Notes: generated from the letters alone by a model not told the origin. DNA of 64,000 nt from Labrys sp. KNU-23 (GCF_008330945.1 NZ_CP043489.1:2677501-2741500), one strand, 5' to 3'; counted from the stretch's first letter, positions 1 through 9,300 are shown. Numbers and translations are program-made.

Positions 1-426
1 CAGTACGCGTCCGACGATCAGGGACGGCAGGCTCGAAGCGGAAGCGACCAGCAGGTTGGAGGCGATCAGCAGGATCGAGAAGGCCAGCAGCACCAGCCGG
101 CGGTCGAGGCGCCGCGTTACCGTCACCACGAGCAGGCTGGTGATCAGGGCCACGGTGGCGGTTGCGGTAACCGCCTGCCCGGCCACGCCTTCGGTCACGC
201 CGAGATCGCGGGCCATCGGCGTCAGCAGGCTGGCCGGCAGGAATTCCGCCGTGACCAGGCCGAACACGCCCAGCATCATCGAGATCACGGCGCCCCACAG
301 GGCGTTCTGCGATCCTGGTGCGGCTGTCGTGGGGGCGGCCGGGATATCGTCCTTGAAAGCCCGGTGCGGGCCGCGATCGGGCTCGATCGCATCAAGCGTC
401 GAGGCGCTCTGCAACGCTTCGCTCAT
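1..426 (-). CDS. MFS transporter, N-terminal part (cut by window edge)
   Basis: Only the first 142 residues are inside the window; the gene runs off the left end. A polar N-terminus of about 40 residues precedes membrane segments, with the MFS-like stretch GLVTAEFLPASLLTPMA near residues 56-72 and the loop VTRRLDRR near residue 105, as in drug/sugar efflux proteins of the AraJ type. It probably exports a small molecule by proton antiport across the inner membrane; the substrate cannot be read. It diverges from the AraC-type gene that starts near 607, so that regulator may control it. The family call is solid, the substrate unknown. Confidence 0.85.
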   Translation of the reverse strand, partial: MSEALQSASTLDAIEPDRGPHRAFKDDIPAAPTTAAPGSQNALWGAVISMMLGVFGLVTAEFLPASLLTPMARDLGVTEGVAGQAVTATATVALITSLLVVTVTRRLDRRLVLLAFSILLIASNLLVASASSLPSLIVGRVL

Positions 427-450
427 CTATGTTGTCCTGTCGAAGTGATC

Positions 451-548
451 TGGACCAAAATGCGTTCAGGCGGAAACGCTCGTTTGTTCCAACTCTTTGG
501 TTTGAAGCGTTTTGCGATTCTTGGTGTCCCGCCAAATCGCAAAACGCT
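451..548 (-). repeat. Two-hairpin dispersed repeat, copy 1 (reverse orientation)
   Basis: Perfect 14-bp arms at 506-519 (AGCGTTTTGCGATT) and 535-548 pair around a 15-nt loop. The flanking part contains GTTCAGGCGGAAACGCT and a TTGTTCCAACTC linker. Read on the minus strand it has the same order as the copies at 36127-36228 and 49664-49765: a TTGCGAT hairpin, an AACAA linker, then a GAACG hairpin. It sits in the divergent promoter region of the MFS and AraC genes. Confidence 0.7.
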
Positions 549-606
549 ATTGCGTTGCAGCAACATAGGGTGGACATTTCGGACGATCCATGTCACCAAA
601 TCCGGA

Positions 607-1602
607 ATGCTGTACCATTCGTCCGGAGTTGAGCGCGTACGCCGCGATAACCCGCCAGCCGACCTGATGAGCGAACTGCTTCTCGGAATGCGGCTCAATG
701 GCGTGCAATATCGGCGCCTGCATGCCGCGCCGCCTTTCGGCGTGCATTTCGGTACCGTCGAAGGACGGGCGCAGTTCCATTTCGTCGCCTGCGGTACGGT
801 CTATCTGCGCATGGCAAGCGGCGCGGTGCACAGCCTCGGGCCGGGCGATGCTGTATTGCTGCCGCGCGGCGGAGAGCACGACCTCGTTTCCGCACCGGAC
901 CTGCCGAGCCAGGATGTCGGCATCTATGAGGCGATTCCGCTCTGCAAGAGCGTCAGCGCCGTCTCGGCCTGTGTCGAGGAGACCTGTCCGAGCCGGCATG
1001 CCCACGTCTTCAGCGGCTGCATGGAGTTCGACCTCGGCGGCATGCAGCCGCTGGTCGCCCAGATGCCGGAGGTGATGCTGGTCGGCACGCTGCTGGAACG
1101 CCAGCCGGAAATCGAGCCGATGCTGCGGGCAATGGAGCGCGAGGTGCTGACAGAGCGCGTCGGCTCGGCGGGCATCCTGGCGCGGCTGGCCGACGTGGTG
1201 TCCGCTTCCATCGTGCGCGGTTGGGTGGAATGCGGCTGCGGCGAAGTGGGCGGCTGGCTGGACGCGCTGCGCGATCCGCGCCTGAGCCGAGCCATCGGCG
1301 CCATGCATCGCGACCCCGGCCGGGATTGGACGGTGGCGGAACTGGCCCAGGAAATGGGCGCCTCGCGCTCGGTGTTCGCCGAGCGTTTCCTGGCAGTGAC
1401 CGGCCAAACCCCCTTGCGCTACGTTACCGAGCTGCGCATGCGCCTGGCAGCCGAATGGATCGGACGCGACCGCATGTCGATCGACACGGCCGCCCAACGC
1501 CTCGGCTATGCCTCGCAGGCTGCTTTCAGTCGGGCCTTCAAGCGTGTGACTGGCATGCCGCCCGGCGCCCTGCGAACGGAAGGCTCCCCCGCGCAAGCGT
1601 GA
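607..1602 (+). CDS. AraC family transcriptional regulator with cupin sensor domain
   Basis: Predicted 331-residue DNA-binding activator. The N-terminal half is an AraC-type cupin: VHSLGPGDAVLLPRGGEHD is the usual end of such a ligand-binding barrel. The C-terminal 100 residues carry two helix-turn-helix units: the first around WTVAELAQEMGASRSVFAERF, the second ending in the family hallmark LGYASQAAFSRAFKRVTG. The reading frame is open further upstream, but that extension translates a dispersed repeat, so the start is ATG 607 or ATG 667; neither has a clear Shine-Dalgarno. It diverges from the truncated MFS gene, which is its likeliest target. The downstream ATP-grasp gene is separated by 372 bp and a terminator-like hairpin. 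Confidence 0.85.
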   Translation: MLYHSSGVERVRRDNPPADLMSELLLGMRLNGVQYRRLHAAPPFGVHFGTVEGRAQFHFVACGTVYLRMASGAVHSLGPGDAVLLPRGGEHDLVSAPDLPSQDVGIYEAIPLCKSVSAVSACVEETCPSRHAHVFSGCMEFDLGGMQPLVAQMPEVMLVGTLLERQPEIEPMLRAMEREVLTERVGSAGILARLADVVSASIVRGWVECGCGEVGGWLDALRDPRLSRAIGAMHRDPGRDWTVAELAQEMGASRSVFAERFLAVTGQTPLRYVTELRMRLAAEWIGRDRMSIDTAAQRLGYASQAAFSRAFKRVTGMPPGALRTEGSPAQA

Positions 1603-1974
1603 GCGCAGATATCAGAGCAGAGAGGCGCGACCAGCCTTCTCCACGAAGTGGGGACGGTATCCCCCCTTGCGGCCCGGTTGCCGGCCTGCTGGAAGTGTGT
1701 CAGAAATTTGGCGGAGAGGACGTCGCCCCACAGAAGGGAGCCTCATGCCGGCTGGTGAGCCTGTTGTCGCCTGGTTGAGTCGCCGCAAGCATGCTGCGGC
1801 ATTTTTGAACTGCGACAAGGGCGGCTGGGCCAAGCGCCTGTTTTTCACCTCGCCGGTTTTCCCTCGCCGACACCCCACGGGACGATGGTGCGCTCTTCGA
1901 GCCCCACGCTTCGCCTCTTCGGCCGTACAGGCCCCCCAACAACGACAAACCCTGCAGAGAATGGGATCCCCACC
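1603..1974 (+). other. Intergenic gap without a convincing gene
   Basis: This 372-bp stretch between the AraC gene and the ATP-grasp gene holds a partial CTTCTCC-type palindrome (about 1634-1660) and a terminator-like hairpin at 1782-1806. Open frames crossing it lack a ribosome-binding site and family resemblance. The promoter of the ATP-grasp/C45 pair should lie between about 1807 and 1960, but I see no clear -35/-10 pair. Confidence 0.6.
1782..1806 (+). terminator. Rho-independent terminator-like hairpin
   Basis: GCCGCA (1782-1787) pairs with TGCGGC (1795-1800), with a further self-complementary GCATGC between them, followed by ATTTTT. It lies 180 bp after the AraC stop and would end that transcript before the ATP-grasp gene. 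Confidence 0.5.
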
Positions 1975-3426
1975 ATGAGCGGACGTGAGAAGCTGCGTAG
2001 CCTGAGCGATATCTATCGTTTCCTGCGCATGAACGAGACGCCGATCTATGTCGTCACGCCGACGCCCTTCAATCTGCTCGGGCTCGACGAATGGGTGGGT
2101 GGCCTGGAATTCATCAATTATTTCGACATTTTCGACGGCAGGCACCCGCGGGTCTTCGTGCCGCCGCGCACCGGGCCGGTCGAATTCAAGTCGATGGAGG
2201 ATGTCGCCAACTATCTGGTGGCGCATCCCGCCTTCCGGGCCCGCATCCGCAAGAAGCCGCGCGGCAAGGCCATTTTCGTGATGTTCGACGAGGAGACCGA
2301 GGAACTCTGCGCCGAGGCCGGCGTCGATGTCGCCCTGCCCAAGGCCGCCTTGCGCACGCGGCTGGATTCCAAGATCGAGACGACGCGGCTCGGCAATGAG
2401 GCCGGGGTGGCCAGCGCACCCAACACCATGGGCCTCGCCTCGACCTATCAGGAACTCGAAGCCCTTGCCGCCGCCGCGGGGCTCGGCGGCGACCTCGTGG
2501 TGCAGACACCTTACGGGGATAGCGGGCGCACCACCTTCTTCGTCAAGAGCCAGGCCGACTGGGATAAATACGCCGCCAAGATCATCGGCCAGGAATTGAA
2601 GGTGATGAAGCGCATCAATCACCTTCCCGGCACCATCGAGGGCTGCTGCACCCGGCACGGCACGCTGGTCGGCCCGGTGATGACCGACATCACCGGCTTT
2701 GCCGAGATCACGCCCTATAAGGGCGGCTGGTGCGGCAATGACGTCTCTCCCACCATCCTGCCGGGCGATGCGCCGGACCGGGTTCGTGAAATGGCGCGCA
2801 AGCTCGGTGACCGCCTCTACGAGGAGGGCTATCGCGGCGTGTTCTGCTGCGACTTCCTGCTCGATACCGACACGCATGAGGTCTATCTGGGCGAACTCAA
2901 TCCGCGTGTCTCCGGTGCTTCGCCGCCGACCAACCTGATCACCACCATCTATGGCGGCTGTCCTCTCTTCCTGTTCCATCTGCTCGAATTCCTCGATGTC
3001 GACTATGACCTCGACATCGAGGCGGTACAGAACCGCTGGAAGGAATATGACCACTGGACCCAGCTCATCCTCAAGCAGACCGAGGACAAGGTGGAACTGC
3101 TCACGCGCGTGCCGCAATCGGGCATCTGGCGCATGAATGATCGCGGCGAGATCGCCTATCAGCGCTCCGCCCTCGATTTGACCAGCGTCGGCGACGAGAA
3201 CGAGGCTTTCTACATGCGCGTGTACGGCGTGGGAGAATATTGCTACCATGGCGCCGACATGGGCTGTCTGCTGGCGCGAGGCCGGATGCAATCGGACAGC
3301 CGCGAACTGCTGGCGCGTGCCAAGAAATGGAACGCCGGCATCAAGGCGCAATTCGAGTCTGTTCCCCTGTCCGCGATGACGGCTATCGTGCCGCCGGTGG
3401 ACATGGCCTCGGCCAAATGGATCTGA
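1975..3426 (+). CDS. ATP-grasp ligase of biotin-carboxylase-like type
   Basis: Predicted 483-residue soluble enzyme of the ATP-grasp superfamily, which joins a carboxylate (as acyl phosphate) to a nucleophile using ATP. Visible landmarks are the RTRLDSKIETTRL stretch (about residues 124-136) before the ATP-grasp core, a glycine-rich segment QTPYGDSGRTTFFVKS, and the metal-binding ELNPR at residues 307-311. No biotinyl or carboxyltransferase domain is present, so the automatic label biotin carboxylase would mislead; it is a stand-alone ligase of unknown substrate. The start ATG 1975 is chosen because the upstream frame is non-conserved-looking sequence. Only 33 bp separate it from the C45-type acyltransferase, suggesting co-transcription and a joint pathway. 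Reaction partners are unknown. Confidence 0.85.
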   Translation: MSGREKLRSLSDIYRFLRMNETPIYVVTPTPFNLLGLDEWVGGLEFINYFDIFDGRHPRVFVPPRTGPVEFKSMEDVANYLVAHPAFRARIRKKPRGKAIFVMFDEETEELCAEAGVDVALPKAALRTRLDSKIETTRLGNEAGVASAPNTMGLASTYQELEALAAAAGLGGDLVVQTPYGDSGRTTFFVKSQADWDKYAAKIIGQELKVMKRINHLPGTIEGCCTRHGTLVGPVMTDITGFAEITPYKGGWCGNDVSPTILPGDAPDRVREMARKLGDRLYEEGYRGVFCCDFLLDTDTHEVYLGELNPRVSGASPPTNLITTIYGGCPLFLFHLLEFLDVDYDLDIEAVQNRWKEYDHWTQLILKQTEDKVELLTRVPQSGIWRMNDRGEIAYQRSALDLTSVGDENEAFYMRVYGVGEYCYHGADMGCLLARGRMQSDSRELLARAKKWNAGIKAQFESVPLSAMTAIVPPVDMASAKWI

Positions 3427-3459
3427 CCGAACACGCCCGAAAGGCATGAGTGGAAAGAC

Positions 3460-4437
3460 ATGAACGTAGGGTTCCGCAGCTTGCGGGAACAAGGCCCGGG
3501 ACCGGCCTGGAACGCGGTGTTCCAAGCCGGCTGGCCGGGGTGGCGACAGTGGTTTCTGGAACGGGGCGGCGCGCAGGCGCCCAGCCTCACCGATGCGACA
3601 CGCGCCGTGCGGCGCTTCATGCCGGAAATGGAGGGGCTATGGTCCGGGCTGGTGGCGGCGGTGCCGTCGGACGAGGATGTCGCCCGCTTCCTGAGTTTCT
3701 GGACCCCGCCGCGCTATCTGGTCCATTGCAGCCAGGCCGTGTTGGTCGATGCTGAAGGTCCCATCCTGGTGCGCAACTACGATCTGGCGCCAGAGCTGAA
3801 CGAGGGCACGCTGCTTCGCTCGCGTTGGCGCAGCCGGGACGTTATCGGCATGGTGGACGGTCTGTCCGGCCTCGCCGATGGCATGAACGATGCCGGCCTG
3901 GTCGTCTCGCTCACCTTCGGGGGGCGGGCCGTGGCCGGCAGGGGCTTCGGGGCGCCGATGATCGTGCGCTATCTCCTGGAGGTCTGCTCCGATACGCATC
4001 AGGCGGTGGAAGCGCTGCGCTCGGTTCCCTGCCACATGGCCTATAATGTCACGGTGCTCGATCGCCAGGGCCGCTGGGAGACGGTTTATCTCTCGCCGGA
4101 CCGGCCGGCGATCGTCTCCGGCAAGGCCTTCACCACCAATCACCAGCTCGGCGTGGAATGGCCGAGGCATGGCCGCCTCTCACGCACTGTGGAGCGGGCG
4201 GTGGCCCTGGAGCAGATCCTGGCCAACCCAGCGCTCGATGGAGATGGGCTCGCCGGTGCCTTCCTGACGCCGCCTTTGCTGACGACGAGCTACGCGCTGG
4301 GTTTCGGCACGGTCTACACGGCCTGCTACCGCCCGGCCGCCGGAGCCGTCACGCTGCTCTGGCCCGGCCAGGCCGCAAGGCGCTGGACCTTCCAGGATTA
4401 CGGCCAGATCGAGTTCCAGGTGTCCTATCCGGATTGA
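3460..4437 (+). CDS. C45 family autoproteolytic acyltransferase/hydrolase
   Basis: Predicted 325-residue Ntn-hydrolase related to acyl-CoA:6-aminopenicillanate acyltransferase (MEROPS C45). Family members cut themselves before a cysteine that then acts as N-terminal nucleophile on an amide or thioester. Here C90 in LVHCSQAVLVDAEGP, followed by the typical LVRNYDL, is the candidate nucleophile, and GLSGLADGMNDAGLVVSL matches the conserved strand region after it. There is no signal peptide, so a cytoplasmic enzyme is expected. It lies 33 bp downstream of the ATP-grasp ligase: one enzyme could make an amide bond and the other exchange or remove an acyl group. No beta-lactam genes are nearby, so a penicillin role is not supported. 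Confidence 0.85.
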   Translation: MNVGFRSLREQGPGPAWNAVFQAGWPGWRQWFLERGGAQAPSLTDATRAVRRFMPEMEGLWSGLVAAVPSDEDVARFLSFWTPPRYLVHCSQAVLVDAEGPILVRNYDLAPELNEGTLLRSRWRSRDVIGMVDGLSGLADGMNDAGLVVSLTFGGRAVAGRGFGAPMIVRYLLEVCSDTHQAVEALRSVPCHMAYNVTVLDRQGRWETVYLSPDRPAIVSGKAFTTNHQLGVEWPRHGRLSRTVERAVALEQILANPALDGDGLAGAFLTPPLLTTSYALGFGTVYTACYRPAAGAVTLLWPGQAARRWTFQDYGQIEFQVSYPD

Positions 4438-4446
4438 GAATCGAAG

Positions 4447-4470
4447 CCCTTCTCCCGCAAGGGGAGAAGG
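4447..4470. repeat. CTTCTCC-type palindrome, likely bidirectional terminator
   Basis: CCCTTCTCCC and GGGGAGAAGG form a 10-bp stem around a four-base loop. It lies between the convergent ends of the C45 gene (4437) and the Mrr-like gene (4482). It is the minimal form of the longer palindromes at 10982-11238, 20400-20610 and 58196-58218. Confidence 0.65.
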
Positions 4471-4481
4471 CGTACCGCGCC

Positions 4482-5276
4482 TTATCGCGCTGGTTGCAGC
4501 ATGGCATCGAGATCCGGCAGTTCGCTGTGATGGACGAGGAGCACGCCGAGCTTGCGGGCGAGTTGTTCGGCCGAGTTGGTGAAATCCCGGTTGGAGACCA
4601 CCACGGCATAGTCGGCATCGGTAAAGCCGGCGGCGGCATGGGCTTCCTGCACGGCCTTGTTGCCCACGGGATTGCCGAAATAGAGCTTGCATTGCAGCGC
4701 GACGGTGATGCCGTCCCGCTGCGCCAGGATATCGATGCCCTGATCGCCGGACTGTCCCGTCACTTCGGCCTCCCAGCCGGCCTTGCGCAGGAGATCGGCG
4801 CACAGGTGCTCGTAATCCTCAGGCGAGATCTCTTCCATCGCCTCCGGGATGCGCGCATCGGGTTGGGCCGATGCCCATTTGCCCACCATGCGGGTGGCCA
4901 GGGCGTCGAAGCGGACGATTTCCTTTTCATCGAGCAAGAGCTTGGTGGAGGTGCGAAAGCGCACCAGTTCCTCCCGCCATTTGTCGAACTCCTCGGCGCC
5001 ATAGGCATTGATGCGCACGAGCTGGCGATAGCGCTTGGTCAGGGCCGGGCCGTGACGGCGGATCAGCCGGCGCCATTCGGGGCTTTCACCGCCAACAGGT
5101 AGGAAGCCGAGCCGCGTCAGCAGCCAGATCAGCACGAGGGCAGCAAGGGCCAGGCCGGCGGCCAGGCCCGTCAGGCGGTCGAGACGTGCCAGATTCATCG
5201 CGACGATGAAAACGATCGCGAATTTGGTCAGGCTGACCCATGCCGACGCACGAAATATGCCGAATCCCCGAAACAT
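4482..5276 (-). CDS. Membrane-anchored Mrr-like restriction endonuclease domain protein
   Basis: A 264-residue protein with two N-terminal membrane segments (about 15-32 and 36-58), a helical linker, and a C-terminal Mrr_cat-type PD-(D/E)xK nuclease domain (about 150-255). Catalytic signature residues are visible: D182 in GDQGIDIL and Q195-C-K197 in VALQCKLY, spaced as in Mrr-like nucleases. Members of this superfamily cleave DNA, some specifically methylated DNA. No methyltransferase or second restriction subunit is adjacent, so a classical restriction-modification pair is not supported; membrane anchoring suggests a role at the envelope, such as against incoming DNA. The start ATG 5276 lacks a strong Shine-Dalgarno. 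Substrate is unknown. Confidence 0.82.
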   Translation of the reverse strand: MFRGFGIFRASAWVSLTKFAIVFIVAMNLARLDRLTGLAAGLALAALVLIWLLTRLGFLPVGGESPEWRRLIRRHGPALTKRYRQLVRINAYGAEEFDKWREELVRFRTSTKLLLDEKEIVRFDALATRMVGKWASAQPDARIPEAMEEISPEDYEHLCADLLRKAGWEAEVTGQSGDQGIDILAQRDGITVALQCKLYFGNPVGNKAVQEAHAAAGFTDADYAVVVSNRDFTNSAEQLARKLGVLLVHHSELPDLDAMLQPAR

Positions 5277-5310
5277 GGGCTGGTTCTAGCGCAAATATCT
5301 TGCCAAGAGG

Positions 5311-5661
5311 TTGGATGAGAAAGCCGGAAGGGGATGGAGCGTGGGCGGCATCATTCGTGTTATCATCGCGGTCGCATTGGTGTGCAGTCTACCTGTCGGA
5401 GCGCAGGCGGGCATCCGTTTCGGTCCGGTGACCTGCCCGGTTCCTGCCAATGCGGCGTTCAAGATCCTGGGCGCCCAGGGAGAGCTCGACGGCGTTGCCT
5501 CCGAATATGCCTGGTTGCGCAAGAACAGGCCGGGCTGGCGGCGCGATCGGCAGGCCCTGCTACAACGGGACGGACGCTATTACGACGTGCTGGATATTTC
5601 CAAGGGGAGTGCCAAACAGGCGATCTGCTTCGATATCAGCGATTTCTTCGGCAAGATGTGA
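5311..5661 (+). CDS. Small secreted protein of unknown function
   Basis: A 116-residue protein with a hydrophobic signal sequence (IIRVIIAVALVCSLP) ending in the signal peptidase I-like AQA near residue 33. The mature part of about 83 residues contains two cysteines (in VTCPVP and AICFDI) that could form a disulfide in the periplasm. A GTG at 5341 preceded by GGAAGGGGATGGAGC is an equally good start and would shorten the signal peptide. It ends 6 bp before slyX, so the two may be co-transcribed. I do not recognise a family. Confidence 0.7.
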   Translation: MDEKAGRGWSVGGIIRVIIAVALVCSLPVGAQAGIRFGPVTCPVPANAAFKILGAQGELDGVASEYAWLRKNRPGWRRDRQALLQRDGRYYDVLDISKGSAKQAICFDISDFFGKM

Positions 5662-5667
5662 GGGGCC

Positions 5668-5889
5668 ATGACCGAGATCGAAACGCTCAATGCCCGCATC
5701 GACGCGCTGGAGACGCGCGTGGCCTTCCAGGACGAGACCATCGAGGATCTCAACCAGGCCATCATCGCGCAATGGAAGCAGATCGAGGCGCTGAACCGCC
5801 TGCTCGTCCAGCTCCAGGACCGTGTCGAGATCGGTGAACAGCGTGCCGATCTCGCCGGTTTGCCCGAACCGCCGCCGCCACATTATTGA
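5668..5889 (+). CDS. slyX: SlyX family protein
   Basis: A 73-residue coiled-coil protein matching the SlyX family in length and pattern: TLNARIDALETRVAFQDETI followed by a heptad-rich LNQAIIAQWKQIEALN segment and a proline-rich tail ending PPPPHY, which is the typical SlyX C-terminus. The function of SlyX is poorly defined, although in E. coli the gene lies beside the peptidyl-prolyl isomerase gene slyD. Here slyD is absent from the vicinity. ATG 5668 is preceded by GTGAGGGGCC, a usable ribosome-binding site. Confidence 0.88.
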   Translation: MTEIETLNARIDALETRVAFQDETIEDLNQAIIAQWKQIEALNRLLVQLQDRVEIGEQRADLAGLPEPPPPHY

Positions 5890-5902
5890 ACATAACGCAT
5901 TC

Positions 5903-6229
5903 ATGCCGGAACCCATCGTGACCGAAGACCCGCAATCCACCGCTCTGATATCGCTCGCCCAGGCCGCCCAGCGCCTGGCCGTGGAGGCCAAGCCTCTCGC
6001 CAATGTCGCGCGCCAGCACGGCTTCTTCACGGCCATGGGCCGGGAGGTCTTCTTCACCGAGGCGCAGCTCAAACAGATGAAGGCGTTGCTGAAGGACAAG
6101 GCACGGGCGGAGAAGAAGGCCGATTCGCGCAAGCGCAAGCCAGCATCGACCTTTGGCGTGCATGAGAGCTCCGAATTGCGCAAGCAGCGCCGTCGCACCA
6201 AGAAACGCCAGGCCAAGAAGGAAGAGTAG
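5903..6229 (+). CDS. Small basic protein with possible excisionase-like helix-turn-helix
   Basis: A 108-residue protein. Residues about 14-60 (LAQAAQRLAVEAKPLANVAR, then a FFTEAQLKQM stretch) resemble the MerR/excisionase-type small winged helix in which a helix-turn-helix is followed by an F-T-E-A-Q recognition segment. The C-terminal 35 residues are strongly basic (KQRRRTKKRQAKKEE), consistent with nucleic acid binding. Start ATG 5903 is preferred over the longer frame from 5822, which overlaps slyX. No integrase or mobile element is nearby. DNA binding is an inference. Confidence 0.6.
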   Translation: MPEPIVTEDPQSTALISLAQAAQRLAVEAKPLANVARQHGFFTAMGREVFFTEAQLKQMKALLKDKARAEKKADSRKRKPASTFGVHESSELRKQRRRTKKRQAKKEE

Positions 6230-6231
6230 AG

Positions 6232-6320
6232 TCCCTGGGACCGCCGGCTTCCAGCCGGCTCTTCCTCTCCTGCAAACGCTATGCTTCCAAGAGCCGGCTG
6301 GAAGCCGGCGGTCCCAGGGT
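6232..6320. repeat. Long composite inverted repeat, copy 1
   Basis: Arms of about 31 bp, TCCCTGGGACCGCCGGCTTC onward and its complement ending GGTCCCAGGG, enclose a short loop. Each arm contains its own small palindrome (GCCGGCTTCCAGCCGGC), so the element can fold as a cross. It fills the space between the small basic gene and the convergent GH94 gene and touches the latter's stop codon. Confidence 0.85.
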
Positions 6321-9300
6321 CACCCCAGATTCGACCGGCTGCCCTCCAGCCCCGCGATTGTCAGCGGATTCTCTTCCCTCACTCCGAAATGCCTGCGCTT
6401 GCCCAGCACCTGCTCGACGATGGCGCGGGTGAACAGGCCCGGGCCGCTCGAATAGATGCGCCAGCCGCCATCGACATTGACCGTTCCTGTCCGCACGCGG
6501 CCCCATTCGGCACTGGCGACGTAGCGATCGGGGAAGGCGGCGTCGGAGGAGGAGAAATAGGTGTTGCGCTGGCGCAGCGAGGCATTGGGCAGGCGCTGCG
6601 TCACCGCGATCGGATTGATCAGGGCAAGGCCCTCCCAGGCCTTCTGCGCCTCGCCCTGCATGGCCAGGGCCTCGCAGTAGCGCAGATGGGCATGGACATA
6701 CATCAGGCCGATTTCCCGCCCGAAGAAGGAAGAGGATTCGGCGCGCCGGAACAGCTTTTCCGGGCCGCCATTGTAGACGACGGGCCGGTCCATCAGATGG
6801 GCGCCGTCCGGCAGCAGCAGATGCTGTTCGATCAGCTTGAGGTGATGGCGGGTCTGATCGTGCGTGAACAGGCCGCCGATGATGGGTTGCGTCATCGAGA
6901 TCAGCGAATAGGACAGGCCCGTCCTGGTGTCATCGGGATGCAGCAGGAGCTCGACGCCGCCGGACTTGGCATCGACCGGCGCGATATCGGTCTCGCCGGG
7001 AACGGTTTCTGTCTGGCCGAAGATCTCCGGATCGAACAGGCCGTAGCCGGCCACCACGCCGTCGCGGATCAGGTGCTGGTTGAAATCGCCGCGCATCCGG
7101 GCGGCGAGATCGGAGAGCTCGGCGCTGCGCGCGGTCTCGCCGCGGCGCTTGAGGATGGCCGAATAGCGCACGACCTGTTCGTAGAGCAGCGCCACCGTCC
7201 AGCTCGACACCATCCAGTCGCGCAGATGCGGATCGGCGGGCTGCAGCGAATCGTTCCAGTCGCCCTCGCCATAGCGCACCAGATGGGTGCCCGGGATGAA
7301 GCTGGCCGAAACGGTTTCGAGCAGCTTGTCGATATGCTCGGTCAGGCTGGAGAGCTCTGACGTCGCGGCATTCTTGTCGTCGCGCCAGGGCGCCGTGGCA
7401 TCGAGCACGGCAAGGTCGCCGGTGGCTTCCACATAGTCGCACAGTGCCTTCAGCGGCCAGACGATGACGTCGCCATGGCTGTCGCCCGCCCGGATATAGG
7501 GGTAGGGGTCGAGCATGAACCATTGCGGCCAGTCACCGCGCGACTGCGACTGCTCGCCGAACAGCGTGAGCAGGATGTGGCGCACCTCGGCATCGTGCTC
7601 GAGGGCCAGCATCAGTTCGATCGGCCCCTGGCAGACGTCGCGGGTGCCCCAGGCGGCGCCGGTATATTGCTCCAGGCCATGCGGCACGGTCAGGTGCATC
7701 ATGGCGTCATGGGCGAGCCAGGGCAGCATCAGATCCTGCGCCTCGACGTCCGGGCCGCTGCCCTTCAGGTGGAGGTCGCGGGTGAGCAGGCTCCAGAACG
7801 CTCGCGCCGGGACGAGCAGGCTCTCGGCATCCGGGCCGGCGGCAAAGCGCGCGGCCAGCTCTTCGCCCTCGGCGGTAGATGTCATCGAGCCGGTGACGGC
7901 GAAAACGAGTTCGTTGGTGGCGTGGGAGCGCAGGGCGACATAGGCGCCGTCGCGGGCCTTGCCGTCGACATAGAGGAGCTCGTCACCGCCCACGGTCTCG
8001 ACCGCGGATGGGGTCGAGGTGACGAGGTGATAGGCTGCCTCTTTGTAGGTCTGCCCCCACAGCCAGTCAGAGCCGGGCGACAGGCTGATACGCTTGGCGG
8101 CGGCATCGATGCTGACGGTGCCCGTCTGTTCATAGTCGCGCTCGCCCATCACCACATGGCCGAACACCAGGAAACGGCAGGGCGCGCCCTCGACGGTGAC
8201 GCGCCATTGCATGGCGGGCGCGTCGCCGGCGGCCACGGCCTGCACCGTCACCGTGCGTCCGGGCAGGCGATAGATCCATTTGGCGTCGTTGAGCCCGATA
8301 TCGAAGGCGCTCGGCACGCCCAGCAGTTTCCAGCCCTCGCCGGCGTCCGCCAGGATGCGCAGGCCGCTGCCGCGCGTGATGTTGTAGGGATCGCGCGAGA
8401 CCGAGAATAGCTTGTGGAAGGAGGTGTTGCCGATGGTGAGCTGCGCTCCGAACACGCCATGCATCCAGGCGGTGGAGCACAGGGTCGCATCGTCGAGCCG
8501 CATGCTGGCGCCGCTGCGCAGCAGGGCACCGTGGCGGCGCGGTACCTGGGCTTCCTTGGCGGCGAGCACGACGTGCCGGTTCTGCCCGCCCTCCGGCACG
8601 AAGAAGGACAGCAGGGTGCCGTCCTGGACTTCCTCCGCCAGGCGCTCGGGATAGCGGGCCGTAACGTCTCCGGCCTCGAGCGGGAGCACCGCCAGCGGCG
8701 CGGCGTCCTGCACGAGGCTGCGGGCCGGCTCGGCAGGCACGGGGGCCTGCGTGCCGGTTTCTCCACCCTTGCCGGCAGCGGCGACGGCCGCCGGCAGGTC
8801 GGCAGGGCCGGAAGCGGCAGGATGATCAGGCGTGAACGATCCGAAGAAGGTGATATCGGCCTTCGCGCCCTGCCCGACGCTGACGGGGTTGGATTGCAGG
8901 GCGATGCAGCCGACCTCGTGCTGCCGGCGCTGCGAGGGCAGGTCCGTGCCGAAAGCCGCGTCGAACACGCCGGTGATGCGGTAATCCGGGCCGAGGACCT
9001 GGATCGCGTCGGTGGCGAAGCCTTTCGCGCCGCTGGCGCAGCCTTGCACCAGCCAGGGGAACTTGCCGCCCTGCGACAGGTTCTGCCGGCTCATCAGCAC
9101 CGGGCCGAGGGCCTCGTGCCTTTCGATATGGTGGTCGAGATATTGCGAGACATAGGCTTCGCTGTTCATCAGGAAGCCGCGGCTGCCGAGGCCGACATCC
9201 TGGATGAGGACGAGATCGCAGGGCCGGGCCGGACCCGCGCCCGACAGTTCGACCTGCCAGAACCAGAGCGCCTCGCTGGGATGGAGGGCGAGCCTCACCC

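Noticed and set aside
364..606. N-terminal extension of the AraC regulator
   Set aside because: The extension translates the start of the divergent MFS gene and a dispersed repeat; it is not AraC-like.
1612..3525. Long minus-strand open frame of 637 codons opposite the ATP-grasp gene
   Set aside because: It is the antisense frame of a gene with clear family motifs; its own protein is low in normal residue balance (rich in His, Arg and Glu) and has no domain.
3460..4437. Beta-lactam biosynthesis by the C45 acyltransferase
   Set aside because: No ACV synthetase or isopenicillin N synthase-like gene in the window; the family is broad.
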